A stretch of DNA of 64,000 nucleotides from Pseudobdellovibrio exovorus JSS (lineage in GTDB: Bacteria; Bdellovibrionota; Bdellovibrionia; Bdellovibrionales; Bdellovibrionaceae). Location of the stretch: the NCBI RefSeq assembly GCF_000348725.1, contig NC_020813.1, positions 186,001-250,000 of the forward strand, read 5' to 3'. Below the pieces are notes generated by a model, which made no database searches, had not been told where the DNA came from, and saw nothing but the letters and a program-made list of their open reading frames with translations. Below, piece after piece: positions 40,816 to 49,954 of this stretch. The position numbers and the translations under genes are program-made. Within the stretch, counting starts at the first letter, position 1. Each line of letters opens with the position of its first letter.

Positions 40816-42164
40816 GTTTAGCTGTAACGAACGTTGCTGAAGTTTATTTGTGGGGTTCTTTAATTGGATATGTAAGTTGGAGTTCTGAAAGAGAAATCGG
40901 ATCTTTTGAGTATGACGAAGAGTTTTTAAAAAGTTCGATTGAACCAGCTCCTTTAAAGATGCCAAATAAAATAGGGGTGTATGAATTTATTGAGTTATCA
41001 AAAGAAACATTCAAAGGTCTGCCAGGAATGTTGGCTGATTCACTGCCAGATAAGTTCGGCAACTCTTTGATCAATGTCTGGTTGGCAAAACAGGGAAGGG
41101 ACGTCGACAGTTTTCATTCTGTGGAAAGACTTTGCTATATCGGATCAAGAGGTATGGGAGCCTTGGAATTCAAACCCAGCAGTTATGTGGCCAGAAAAAG
41201 TAATGTGCCTATTGATGTCCATGAAATGGTTGAGCTGGCTTCAAGCATTTTATCCGACAGGGGCAATGTAAAAGAAAATCTGAACTCAAAAGATGATAAA
41301 AAAAGAAAAGAAGCTTTAACAAATTTATTGGTCATTGGTACTTCGGCAGGCGGTGCACGGGCCAAATGTATAATTGCATACAATGAAAAAACTGGCGAAG
41401 TCAGATCGGGTCAATTGGCGACTGACAAAGAGTTTACCTACTGGCTGCTAAAGTTAGATGGAGTTTCTGATAACAAAGACAAAGAATTAAACGATCCGAA
41501 AGGCTATGGGCGTATTGAGTATGCTTATTACTTGATGGCGAAGGCCTGTGGGATTGATATGAGCGAATGCCGGTTATATGAGGAAAACGACAGAGCTCAT
41601 TTTATGACAAAAAGATTCGACCGCTTAGATGGTGGTGAAAAGCTGCATATGCAATCGCTGTGTGGGATTGCCCATTTTGATTTTAATATCGCAGGTGCGT
41701 ACAGCTACGAACAGGCCTTAGAGGTGATTCGGGAAGTCGTGTCGGACAACAAATTACAAGCTCTTGAACAACAATATAAAAGAGCAGTATTTAATGTTAT
41801 AGGCAGAAATCAAGACGATCACACGAAGAACATCGCATTTTTAATGAATAAGCAGGGGGAATGGAAACTTTCGCCAGCCTTTGATATGAGTTACAGTTAC
41901 AATCCTTCTGGTGAATGGACCAACCAACATCAGATGAGAATCAATGGAAAAAGAGACAAATTTACAGAGGAAGATCTGCTGGAGCTTTCGAAAAAAGCCG
42001 ATTTGACCAACGATAAAGCACTTAAGATTATAGAAAACATCACGGATGTTTTTAAACGCTGGGATCAATATGCTGAACAGGCCAAAGTATCCAAAAAATT
42101 TCAAGACGATATTAGACTTAATTTAAGAACGGATCTGTACAAAAAGAAAAAAGCTGGGAAGTAG
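40812..42164 (+). CDS. hipA: HipA-type Ser/Thr kinase toxin
   Basis: 450 aa. It has the HipA N-terminal domain (to about 110, including GLPGMLADSLPDKFGNSLI), the phosphate-binding loop VIGTSAGGARAKCIIAY near 180, and the catalytic NVIGRNQDDHTKNIAFL and metal-binding LSPAFDMSYSYN motifs of the kinase domain. HipA of E. coli phosphorylates glutamyl-tRNA synthetase and causes persistence. All expected motifs are intact, so it is probably active. It comes from a hipBA unit with its own operator. Confidence 0.92.
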   Translation: MSLAVTNVAEVYLWGSLIGYVSWSSEREIGSFEYDEEFLKSSIEPAPLKMPNKIGVYEFIELSKETFKGLPGMLADSLPDKFGNSLINVWLAKQGRDVDSFHSVERLCYIGSRGMGALEFKPSSYVARKSNVPIDVHEMVELASSILSDRGNVKENLNSKDDKKRKEALTNLLVIGTSAGGARAKCIIAYNEKTGEVRSGQLATDKEFTYWLLKLDGVSDNKDKELNDPKGYGRIEYAYYLMAKACGIDMSECRLYEENDRAHFMTKRFDRLDGGEKLHMQSLCGIAHFDFNIAGAYSYEQALEVIREVVSDNKLQALEQQYKRAVFNVIGRNQDDHTKNIAFLMNKQGEWKLSPAFDMSYSYNPSGEWTNQHQMRINGKRDKFTEEDLLELSKKADLTNDKALKIIENITDVFKRWDQYAEQAKVSKKFQDDIRLNLRTDLYKKKKAGK

Positions 42165-42189
42165 AAGAGCCCAATAAATTACAGGTCTT

Positions 42190-42330
42190 TCACAATCCTC
42201 CTGCAGGAACAAAAAACTCTTCAAAGTCTTTTTTGATATCCGACAACTTTTTTCGTAGAAACTGCAACTGTTGATAAAACTGTTTGCCTTTCACCCGCTA
42301 TTCGTCAGATAGTTTTAAGTATTGGATATT
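42190..42330 (-). pseudogene. 3' remnant of a DUF6279-like lipoprotein gene
   Basis: The minus-strand reading matches the end of the intact gene at 45265-46119: YLKLSDE, an amber TAG (42298-42300) where the intact copy has Gln, then KQFYQQL, then FLRKKLSDIKKDFEEFFVPA and a short end. About nine residues (ICDSSTQQL region) are deleted. No upstream part of the gene is seen. It marks a past duplication or recombination around 42.2-45.3 kb. Confidence 0.85.
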
Positions 42331-42394
42331 ATAGTAGTGGCGTCATGTCACCACTTAAACACGATGAGATACAACCAGTGGATTCAAATACAAA

Positions 42395-43090
42395 ATGAAT
42401 AAAATTCCGCCCGAAACACATAAGTCAAAACACATTAATTGGCTTCGTGCCGCAGTATTGGGTGCCAACGATGGAATCGTATCCACAGCTAGTTTAATTG
42501 TGGGAGTTGCGTCTGCTAACTCTTCTCAGCAAAGTGTTCTGTTGGCTGGAATAGCGGGATTAGTAGCTGGAGCCATGTCGATGGCAGCCGGAGAATACGT
42601 TTCGGTAAGCTCGCAAGCAGATACAGAAAGTGCTGATTTAATAAAAGAGCAGAAAGAAATAGCTGCTAATCCTGAGTATGAGCGCATGGAGCTTGCTCAG
42701 ATCTATGTTCAGCGTGGACTTGACCTTGAATTGGCAACCAAAGTTTCTGAGCAGCTAATGGCACACGATGCTTTGGGAAGTCATGCTAGGGACGAGCTAG
42801 GAATAACTGAAGTCATGAGTGCTAAACCCATTCAGGCCGCTTTGGCTTCTGCCGGAGCCTTTTCTGTGGGAGCGGCGCTGCCATTACTTCTTATTTTAAT
42901 TTCCTCCCGTGAAATCTTAATCCCTCTTGTGTCAGGGGGATCGATAGTTTTTCTTGTTGTACTTGGCATTCTTGCGGCTTGGGTAGGAGGCGCCAACATA
43001 TGGAAGGGTGCTTTTCGAGTCGCTTTATGGGGAGCCTTAGCAATGGCACTTACGGCAGGTGTGGGCACTCTATTCGGAGCATCAGTTTAA
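42395..43090 (+). CDS. VIT1/CCC1 family iron-manganese transporter
   Basis: 231 aa. The N-terminal pattern WLRAAVLGANDGIVSTASLI and AGAMSMAAGEYVSVSSQADT ES match the VIT family, with the cytosolic helical segment between spans 2 and 3 (about 85-145) and three spans in the C-terminal half. Such proteins move Fe2+ or Mn2+ out of the cytoplasm. There is no fused ferritin-like domain. No strong ribosome site was seen. Confidence 0.9.
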   Translation: MNKIPPETHKSKHINWLRAAVLGANDGIVSTASLIVGVASANSSQQSVLLAGIAGLVAGAMSMAAGEYVSVSSQADTESADLIKEQKEIAANPEYERMELAQIYVQRGLDLELATKVSEQLMAHDALGSHARDELGITEVMSAKPIQAALASAGAFSVGAALPLLLILISSREILIPLVSGGSIVFLVVLGILAAWVGGANIWKGAFRVALWGALAMALTAGVGTLFGASV

Positions 43091-43149
43091 AAGTTGAACT
43101 TCTTGTTGATAATCGCACAAGGTGGGTTACCAGAAAAAAAGCACCCGAT

Positions 43150-44034
43150 TTAAAGTTTACTTTCTACACGAATTAAATGAGCATCTTTTGCTGGCGAAGA
43201 GCCGAAGTGGCGCGAGTATTCACGATTGAATTGTGAGGCACTTTCATATCCAACTTGAAAAGCGGCTTCTCGAACCGATAATCCTTGGTGAACTAATATC
43301 TTTCGAGCTTCGAGAAGTCGGAGCTCTTTCTGATATTGAATAGGACTTAAACCAGTGACTCGTTTAAATTGTCGATGAAATGTTGTCCAAGCCATTCCGG
43401 ATTTTTCGGCAATTTGCCGTACATCTAGGGTTCGCCAATAGTTCTCGCGAATCCATTGAATCGCCCTGTGAATTTGAGACTGTGGTCCGGTTTCAAACGA
43501 CGCAAGTTTAAGGCGCTGACCTTGCGGGCCAATCAAAATGCGATAAAGAATCTCTCGCTCATAAACAGAAGCCAAAGCGGGAATGTCTTCAGGGGTTTCA
43601 AGCAATCGCAATAGGCGTACCCATGCGCTGACAAACTCTTCAGTCGCACGAGTCGCAAAAATAGCTTGTGAGTCTTCACTTCTTTGAATTCGTCTGGAGT
43701 TATCCTCAAGTAAACTGCGCAGCAGCTGTTTGTTTATCTTTAATCCCAATGACAAATACGCTTGACCGTTTTCTGCCTGATCGACTTTGCCAGTGGCGGG
43801 TACTTGGGTCGGGATAACATAGTACGAGGGCCCTTCAGCCTTTACCGTGGACTCGCCAAAAGAAATTGTCTTTCGACCAAAAACTGTGAATCCGATCATC
43901 GGCTCGTACACTGCTGCAAGCTGATGTTGAGGGATTTCGCCTTTTGTAATCATAACTCTGGCCAAAGCGGTTTGCTTCGGCCAAACAGGGGAGTGCTTTG
44001 TCAAGCGAGCGATCTCAGAGAGCAGGTCTTTCAT
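43150..44034 (-). CDS. AraC-family transcriptional regulator
   Basis: 294 aa from the ATG at 44034; a TTG at 44052 is possible but lies in what looks like a -10 box (TATAAT), so the mRNA may be leaderless. The N-terminal part is the AraC_N sensor domain (SEIARLTKHSPVWP, then VYEPMIGFTVFGRKTISF). The C-terminal part has two HTHs (DVRQIAEKSGMAWTTFHRQF and VREAAFQVGYESASQFNREY). It is divergent from an SDR gene and likely controls it and itself. Confidence 0.9.
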   Translation of the reverse strand: MKDLLSEIARLTKHSPVWPKQTALARVMITKGEIPQHQLAAVYEPMIGFTVFGRKTISFGESTVKAEGPSYYVIPTQVPATGKVDQAENGQAYLSLGLKINKQLLRSLLEDNSRRIQRSEDSQAIFATRATEEFVSAWVRLLRLLETPEDIPALASVYEREILYRILIGPQGQRLKLASFETGPQSQIHRAIQWIRENYWRTLDVRQIAEKSGMAWTTFHRQFKRVTGLSPIQYQKELRLLEARKILVHQGLSVREAAFQVGYESASQFNREYSRHFGSSPAKDAHLIRVESKL

Positions 44035-44058
44035 GGGTTTATTATAATACAAAAGGTA

Positions 44059-44119
44059 TTTTTAGGCTATATTCGTTTTAAATTTAATAGAATAAATAAA
44101 TATAATGGAATTTTTAGGC
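44059..44119. promoter_or_regulatory. Direct repeats between the AraC and SDR genes
   Basis: TTTTTAGGC at 44059-44067 and 44111-44119, 52 bases apart or about five turns of DNA, flanked by similar A/T bases. AraC proteins bind direct repeats, so these are good operator candidates for the divergent promoters. Confidence 0.55.
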
Positions 44120-44206
44120 AATAATAAGAAACGGCCGGATCTAGGTTTTTTCTTAAAAAACGTCGAATCTATGGCTGCAGCAATGCTTTAAAAAAGGAGA
44201 TTTAAT

Positions 44207-44965
44207 ATGAAAATCGCAATTGTAACAGGTGGCAGTAACGGAATTGGTAGATCGACGGCTCTAGAATTAGGTAAGCGTGGTATCGGGGTAATTCTGACTT
44301 ACAATAAATATGCTGATCGTGCCCAAGAAGTTGTTAAAAAAATCGAACAAGAAAATAAAGGTATACGTGCGGTGGCATTGAAGTTAGATCTCGCGCAAAG
44401 CGAAAGCTTCAGTCTATTCGTGGAAAATGTGAAAAAAGTTTTGCACGAAATATGGGGCCGAACAACTTTCAATTATCTGGTTAACAATGGTGGAGTGGGT
44501 GGTCCTTGCTTGATATCGGAAATGTCTGACGAATACTTCGATACAATTATGAAAACAAATTATAGAGGCCCTGTCTTTCTAACAAAACAACTTCTTGAAT
44601 TCATGGAGGACGGAGGCTCGATTGTGAACACGACAAGTTCTTCAAAAAGTCAGTCTTTCCCCGGATACTCGGTCTATGGCTCTTTGAAAGCGGCGTTATC
44701 CGTTTGGACTCGCTATGCTGCTAAGGAACTGGCGCCACGTCGGATTCGCGTCAATGCGGTATCTCCGGGTCCTACTCATACGAACTTCGGTGATGGAGTT
44801 ATGGATAAACATCCAGAGTTTCTGAAACCTTTAGCTGAACAAACAGCTTTGGGTCGCATAGGCTCGCCAGACGATTTAGGAAAAGTGATTGTCAGTATTC
44901 TTTCGGATGATTTTGCTTGGATGACAGCTCAAGATGTTGAAGTTTCTGGCGGTCACCTGCTTTAG
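44207..44965 (+). CDS. Short-chain dehydrogenase/reductase
   Basis: 252 aa. The cofactor motif TGGSNGIG is at residues 7-14, NNGG at the NNAG position, the catalytic Ser in the TTSSSKS stretch, and YGSLK as the YxxxK motif. The PG motif reads VSPGPTHTNF. The substrate is unknown. AAAGGAG precedes the ATG. It is divergent from an AraC regulator, a pairing common for inducible SDRs. Confidence 0.92.
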   Translation: MKIAIVTGGSNGIGRSTALELGKRGIGVILTYNKYADRAQEVVKKIEQENKGIRAVALKLDLAQSESFSLFVENVKKVLHEIWGRTTFNYLVNNGGVGGPCLISEMSDEYFDTIMKTNYRGPVFLTKQLLEFMEDGGSIVNTTSSSKSQSFPGYSVYGSLKAALSVWTRYAAKELAPRRIRVNAVSPGPTHTNFGDGVMDKHPEFLKPLAEQTALGRIGSPDDLGKVIVSILSDDFAWMTAQDVEVSGGHLL

Positions 44966-45012
44966 ATCTTTAAAGTCCAAAAACTCCCCTAAACTCACCT
45001 CGAGGAGGCCTT

Positions 45013-45239
45013 ATGCAAATACCAAAAAATACAGTTTGTATCATGTTCGATAAAGAGGCCGAACAGGCCGCTCAGTTTTACGCAAAAACTTTTCCGAATA
45101 GCTCTGTAGGAACTGTTCACAAAGCTCCGGCGGATTATCCATCGGGAAAGCGGGGGATGCTGTGACTCGCGTTTTTAAAGTCATGATGAAAATGAAAAAA
45201 ATTGATGTGACGGCTATTGAAGCGGCTGCCCGTGGGTAA
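45013..45239 (+). pseudogene. PhnB/VOC-like gene with internal deletion
   Basis: The first 48 codons (CIMFDKEAEQAAQFYAKTFP) match the start of PhnB/VOC proteins; the reading then hits a TGA (45162-45164). In another frame just after it, VTRVFKVMMKMKKIDVTAIE and the end AAARG match the C-terminus of the same family. Some 80-100 residues between are missing and the frame is shifted. GAGGAGG still stands before the ATG. A dead remnant. Confidence 0.8.
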
Positions 45240-45264
45240 TAGCCGTCTGTGAAGGCTGGGGGAT

Positions 45265-46119
45265 TTAGTTCCCCCGCGCCGGAACAAAAAACTCTTCAAA
45301 GTCTTTTTTAATGTCCGACAGTTTCTTACGTAAAAAATGCAGCTGTTGCGTCGAAGAATCGCAGATCAGCTGTTGATAAAATTTTTCATTTTGTAACCGC
45401 TGTTCATCAGATAATTTTAAGTACTCGGCCGACTGGTAATTGCGCCAGCTCTGAACGAAATCCACAATGAAATTTTTGAAAGCTTCCGGATTGTCACCGA
45501 GCTGTTTTGTTTTTTCGTAATTGGCTTTCTTGTTTTTTAATCTTTCCGCAAACGGAAACGGATTCGCTTTCATATGGGCGCGAACAGCGTTTTCTTGCTG
45601 GGATGTCAGGTTGCCAAGGAAGACTTTAAGATTATCTAAAGTTCTTTTCAGGCGGCGATCGTGAAGATCGTCAGGCTTTTTCAGCTTTTGTTCATCTTCT
45701 TTGATATCTTGGGCCACTTTGTCGATGAAATACTTGATCTGTTTTTCACTTAAGCTATCAGTCAAGGTTTTAATGTGGCTGGCGCTTAAGGCAGGAATAT
45801 TCGCAAATAAAGTTCCCGCGTCCTCACGGATTTTATCAGCGGCTTTGCAATCGAGCTTGTTTTGATCATTTACGTTAGCCAACAATTGATCAGCCTTATC
45901 AAACAACTTGGGAATTTCGCGATCGTTATTTTCGTAGGCCTCGTGTAAGAACACCTTCAACTGTTTTTCGACTTGGGTTTTCTGCGCACTGTTCAGATCG
46001 AAATAGTCATCGGCCCGCCAGCTAGCAGCCGTATCGGCAAAGCGAAAGGCCATCCGCTGCTGGGTGCAACTGGCGATGATAAATGCAAAACTGAGTGTGA
46101 AGAAAATCTTACCGCTCAT
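45265..46119 (-). CDS. DUF6279-like lipoprotein
   Basis: 284 aa. The lipobox FIIASC ends the signal at about Cys18. The mature part has WRADDYFDLNSAQKTQVEKQ L, the hallmark of DUF6279, and is otherwise all helix. Function of the family is unknown; related proteins are lipid-anchored in the periplasm. A broken copy of its 3' end lies at 42190-42330. Confidence 0.82.
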   Translation of the reverse strand: MSGKIFFTLSFAFIIASCTQQRMAFRFADTAASWRADDYFDLNSAQKTQVEKQLKVFLHEAYENNDREIPKLFDKADQLLANVNDQNKLDCKAADKIREDAGTLFANIPALSASHIKTLTDSLSEKQIKYFIDKVAQDIKEDEQKLKKPDDLHDRRLKRTLDNLKVFLGNLTSQQENAVRAHMKANPFPFAERLKNKKANYEKTKQLGDNPEAFKNFIVDFVQSWRNYQSAEYLKLSDEQRLQNEKFYQQLICDSSTQQLHFLRKKLSDIKKDFEEFFVPARGN

Positions 46120-46266
46120 AAACTTATTATGCGGTCCAAGTTGGTGAAAATCTAGATTTGAATGATCTATCAGGGCCTGAAATTCACTGAATAGGTGTCA
46201 ACGCCCCAATATGCCTCGTGTCTGGTAATTCTGGAATCATTCAAGCCTGTTTAGAAGACTTAAGCC

Positions 46267-46300
46267 AAGCCCATTGCGTGATGTGCAATGGGCTTTTCTA
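46267..46300. terminator. Stem-loop near the end of the catalase gene
   Basis: AAGCCCATTGC (46267-46277) pairs with GCAATGGGCTT (46285-46295), 11 bp. A short T-run follows on the plus strand. It lies between the catalase gene and the DUF6279 gene, both minus strand, and probably stops catalase transcripts. Confidence 0.7.
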
Positions 46301-46322
46301 TAAATGTTTACATAAAAATTTT

Positions 46323-47855
46323 TTAAACAGGCAACGCCGCAGGACTGCCCAGTGCGGGATCATCTTTTTTAGATCCCAGCGCACGTGCTAAATCCAAACC
46401 TAAGGCCTTGGCAACTCCGGCTCCGTATTTCGGGTCGGCGGCATGGCAGTTGCGAATATGACGGAATTTAATAAATTCTTCTGCATCACCCATAGCGCGG
46501 GCTGTGTTTTCAAAAAGCACCTGTTGTTGTTCTGGTTTCATCAATTGAAACAACTTAGCAGGCTGTTCGAAGTAATTCGAGTCATCATCATGGAAGTTCC
46601 AGTGATCGCCATTGCCTGTGATTTTCATCGGTGGCTCTTTGAACTCGGATTGCTCTTGCCACTGCTTAAAACTGTTCGGTTCGTAGTGCGGAGTTCCGCC
46701 GTAATTACCATCGACACGCCCTTGTCCATCGCGATGATTGCTGTTCACAGGACAGCGAGCCGCATTGACAGGAATTTGGTGATGGTTCACACCAAGGCGA
46801 TAGCGTTGAGCATCACTGTACGCAAACAATCTGGCCTGTAACATTTTATCAGGGCTGACACTGATACCTGGAACTAAATTGTTCGGAGCAAAGGCGCTTT
46901 GTTCAACGTCGGCGTGGAAATTTTCAGGATTGCGGTTCAGCTCGACGATTCCCACCTCGATAAGCGGATAATCTTTTTTGTACCAAACTTTTGTCAAATC
47001 AAATGGATGTAAGCGATATTTGTCCGCATCTGTTTCTGGCATCACCTGAATCGACATTTTCCACTTCGGATAGTCTTTGCGTTCGATGGCATCGAAAAGA
47101 TCACGTTGATGGCTTTCACGATCTTTGCCGACCAGTGTTTCTGCTTCTTGATCTGTCAGATTTTGAATTCCTTGTAGAGTTTGAAAGTGCATCTTGACCC
47201 AAAAACGTTCGTTGTTGCTGTTGATAAAGCTGTACGTGTGCGAGCTAAAGCCGTGCATGTGGCGATAGCTTTTCGGAATTCCACGATCACTCATCACAAT
47301 AGTCACTTGATGAAGAGCTTCTGGCAAAAGTGTCCAGAAGTCCCAGTTGTTTGTGGCACTTCTTAAGTTGGTTTTTGGATCGCGTTTGACGGCTTTGTTA
47401 AGATCAGGAAATTTTCTGGGATCACGCACAAAGAACACCGGAGTGTTATTGCCCACCATGTCCCAGTTGCCTTCTTCTGTATAGAATTTTAAAGCAAATC
47501 CACGGATATCGCGCTCGGCATCTGCGGCTCCGCGTTCGCCGGCAACAGTTGTGAAGCGGGCGAACATTTCAGTTTTTTTTCCTACTTGTGAAAAGATCTT
47601 AGCTTTACTGTACTTAGTAATATCGTTGGTCACTGTAAAGGTTCCGAAGGCTCCAGAACCTTTGGCGTGCATACGGCGCTCGGGAATATTTTCACGATTC
47701 AGGTTGGCTAATTTTTCTAAGAGCCAAACATCTTGCATCAACAGTGGTCCACGCGCTCCTGCGGTCATACTGTTTTGGTTATCAGCTACGGGTGCACCGA
47801 AGGCTGTGGTTAGACGACTGAAAGGACATTTTGATTTTTTATCTGAATCACTCAT
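46323..47855 (-). CDS. katA: Monofunctional haem catalase
   Basis: 510 aa, small-subunit class. The distal His is in [13 protein letters not shown], the Asn in [13 protein letters not shown], and the haem-ligand Tyr in [34 protein letters not shown] is a catalase hallmark. It breaks down hydrogen peroxide in the cytoplasm. It has a short acidic/Ala-rich end. GAGGAAT precedes the ATG, and no OxyR-like gene is adjacent. Confidence 0.96.
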   Translation of the reverse strand: MSDSDKKSKCPFSRLTTAFGAPVADNQNSMTAGARGPLLMQDVWLLEKLANLNRENIPERRMHAKGSGAFGTFTVTNDITKYSKAKIFSQVGKKTEMFARFTTVAGERGAADAERDIRGFALKFYTEEGNWDMVGNNTPVFFVRDPRKFPDLNKAVKRDPKTNLRSATNNWDFWTLLPEALHQVTIVMSDRGIPKSYRHMHGFSSHTYSFINSNNERFWVKMHFQTLQGIQNLTDQEAETLVGKDRESHQRDLFDAIERKDYPKWKMSIQVMPETDADKYRLHPFDLTKVWYKKDYPLIEVGIVELNRNPENFHADVEQSAFAPNNLVPGISVSPDKMLQARLFAYSDAQRYRLGVNHHQIPVNAARCPVNSNHRDGQGRVDGNYGGTPHYEPNSFKQWQEQSEFKEPPMKITGNGDHWNFHDDDSNYFEQPAKLFQLMKPEQQQVLFENTARAMGDAEEFIKFRHIRNCHAADPKYGAGVAKALGLDLARALGSKKDDPALGSPAALPV

Positions 47856-48030
47856 GATTCCTCCTTATTTAAAAATGTTCAAAATAAATGCATATTTATT
47901 TATACTGGCGTGAATTTAAATAGCCAAGACAATAGAGCGCGTCGTTCGCTTCACCGACGTCGTCATCAGGGGATCGAACATGCGATCGAAAATAGTTTTA
48001 AAAAAATTTTAACAATTTACTTCCTGCGAA

Positions 48031-48267
48031 ATGAAATTCACTCTTGCTGCTGACTTAGTTTTTAATTCTGACTAGGCTGTTGCTGATGGTGATCTAGTGG
48101 CTCTTCATATTCATTCAAAATTAAATGAAAAAGACTTGGGCCGTGCGATTGTCGATATCTTCCGTGTTGAAAATGAAAAAATCGTCGAGCACTTCGATGT
48201 GATCCAATCCGTTCCCGCAAAAACAGTAAACGGGAACACGATGTTTGATGGTAACTCGACTAAATAA
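48031..48267 (+). pseudogene. SnoaL-like / NTF2-like gene remnant
   Basis: From 48076 the frame reads AVADGDLVALHIHSKLNEKD, then IVDIFRVENEKIVEHFDVIQ and ends NTMFDGNSTK, a clear tail of the SnoaL-like family. Upstream in the same frame an ATG at 48031 leads to only 14 codons before a TAG (48073-48075). The N-terminal half of the fold is missing. It is a decayed gene rather than a short functional one. Together with sparse sequence upstream it fills the 430 bases between catalase and the nitronate monooxygenase gene. Confidence 0.72.
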
Positions 48268-48289
48268 ATCGTCGGGATAAACAATCTAT

Positions 48290-49384
48290 TTAAGTATCCC
48301 CAATAACGTCATGAGCCTCTTCCCAAATTCTCAGGGTTAACTCTTCAGCCGAGATCAAATCTCGGCGTAGATTTTGCCCGCACCACAACGATATAAAATC
48401 CCCAGAGCCCTTTTGCTCGGTGGCAGATTTCAGAGGAGCCAGAGCCTTGCCTGCAAAAGGGAACGGAGGCGCTAGGGGTGATATTGCACCCAGCTCACGG
48501 ATGAGTCTGTTGACGACACCACGTGCAGGTTTTCCTGAAAAAAGATTAGTGAGCACCGTTTCTTCGCTGGCCGAGGACATCAGCACAGATCTGTAGGCGG
48601 CAGAAATTTTAGATTCGTTTGTCAGTAAGTAGGCTGTACCGATTTGAACAGCTGCCGCCCCTAACGCAAAAGCAGCGGCGACGCCGCGTCCGTCAGCGAT
48701 ACCTCCAGCAGCAATGACGGGAACACTGACACGATCAACAATTTGTGGAAGTAGAGCCATGGTGCCCACTTGGCTTGAAAGATCATCGCTTAAAAACATG
48801 CCGCGATGGCCTCCGGCCTCAAGCCCCTGAGCGATGATCGCGTCACAGCCATTTTTTTCTAACCAGATAGCTTCATTCAAAGTCGTAGCCGATGAAAGTA
48901 TTTTACAGCCTACAGTTTTCAAACGCTCCACAAGATGGGCGTGGGGCAGTCCAAAATGGAAGCTGACCACTTCTGGTTGTAGTTCTTCTAACAGAGCACA
49001 GATATTTTCATCGAAAGGTTTGCGTTCAACAAAGGGAGCTTGAAAAGCAGGATCCGTCTTCGGGTCTAAATTAAATTCTTGATAGTAATTGGCAAGGGCT
49101 TGTTGCCACACTTTTTCTTGCGACTCGGACATGCCGAGTGTTGGATGACAGAAAAAATTAAGATTTAAGGGCTTGTCGGGGCAAGCATCGCGGAATGCGT
49201 GAACCTCATCTCGGATTTGTTGTTCATTCAATAGGGCACAGGCAATTGAGCCCAGTCCTCCAGCATGAGCGACTGCGATCGCCATCGCCGAGTCGGCGAC
49301 TCCAGCCATCGGAGCTAAGATCAAAGGGACATTTAATTTCAGCATCTCATTGAAAAGCAGATTACTTTTTGAGTGGATAAACAT
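48290..49384 (-). CDS. Nitronate monooxygenase family protein
   Basis: 364 aa TIM barrel. PLILAPMAGVADSAMAIAVA HAGGLGSIACA at the start, the DAIIAQGLEAGGHRG motif in the middle, and VPVIAAGGIADGRGVAAAFA LGAAAVQIGT at the FMN-binding part all match the 2-nitropropane dioxygenase family. It oxidises alkyl nitronates with FMN. It is divergent from the DoxX-like gene. Confidence 0.93.
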   Translation of the reverse strand: MFIHSKSNLLFNEMLKLNVPLILAPMAGVADSAMAIAVAHAGGLGSIACALLNEQQIRDEVHAFRDACPDKPLNLNFFCHPTLGMSESQEKVWQQALANYYQEFNLDPKTDPAFQAPFVERKPFDENICALLEELQPEVVSFHFGLPHAHLVERLKTVGCKILSSATTLNEAIWLEKNGCDAIIAQGLEAGGHRGMFLSDDLSSQVGTMALLPQIVDRVSVPVIAAGGIADGRGVAAAFALGAAAVQIGTAYLLTNESKISAAYRSVLMSSASEETVLTNLFSGKPARGVVNRLIRELGAISPLAPPFPFAGKALAPLKSATEQKGSGDFISLWCGQNLRRDLISAEELTLRIWEEAHDVIGDT

Positions 49385-49507
49385 ATATGGACTCCGCTGC
49401 TTTAAATTAGTCCTTAAAGTAAGGTCTGTAAATAGATACAGACCAATATTTCGTTAGCCCTCAATAAACGGATAGTGTAAAAAAGAGGAAAGCATATCGG
49501 AGGCTTT

Positions 49508-49942
49508 ATGAACCACAGTGAACTGTCCACAGCGCAGAGGATTTTTAAAACTATCTTGGGGTTCTTCCTTTTATTTGCAGGTATCGGACACATGACATGG
49601 GCGCGCGCTGAGTTTTTAGCTCAGGTGCCGATATGGGTGATGATCGATGGGGATTTAGTCGTCCTTTTATCCGGAGCCGTTGAAATCTTATTAGGGTCCA
49701 TGCTGTTATTGAAACGCACAAAAGTTGAATATGTGGGATATTTAACCGCTTTGTTTTTTATCGCCATATTCCCAGGGAATATTTCTCAATATGTGAATGG
49801 CATCGACGCCTTTGGCTTAGATACAGATCGTGCGCGGTTTATTCGCCTGTTCTTCCAGCCAGTCTTGATTTTGTGGGCGCTGTGGAGCTGTGGGGCTATA
49901 ATGAAGTGGTGCAAGCGCGAAGTGGTGACAAAAAAAGTATAA
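49508..49942 (+). CDS. DoxX-like membrane protein
   Basis: 144 aa with four membrane segments (about 12-28, 48-68, 75-92 and 115-132). The first span carries LLFAGIGHMTWARAEFLAQV, the DoxX-like pattern, and GNISQYVNG lies after the third. DoxX-like proteins have been tied to redox functions, but none is certain here. The ATG has GGAGG upstream. It forms a run with the carboxypeptidase gene (12-base gap). Confidence 0.78.
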   Translation: MNHSELSTAQRIFKTILGFFLLFAGIGHMTWARAEFLAQVPIWVMIDGDLVVLLSGAVEILLGSMLLLKRTKVEYVGYLTALFFIAIFPGNISQYVNGIDAFGLDTDRARFIRLFFQPVLILWALWSCGAIMKWCKREVVTKKV

Positions 49943-49954
49943 GGGATTAAATAA

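Noticed and set aside
40028-48075. Recoded or suppressed TAG codons, suggested by three in-frame ambers (40028, 42298, 48073)
   Set aside because: Several intact genes in the window end in TAG (for example the S41 protease and hipA), and two of the three ambers lie in genes that are also deleted or truncated. Simple decay explains them.
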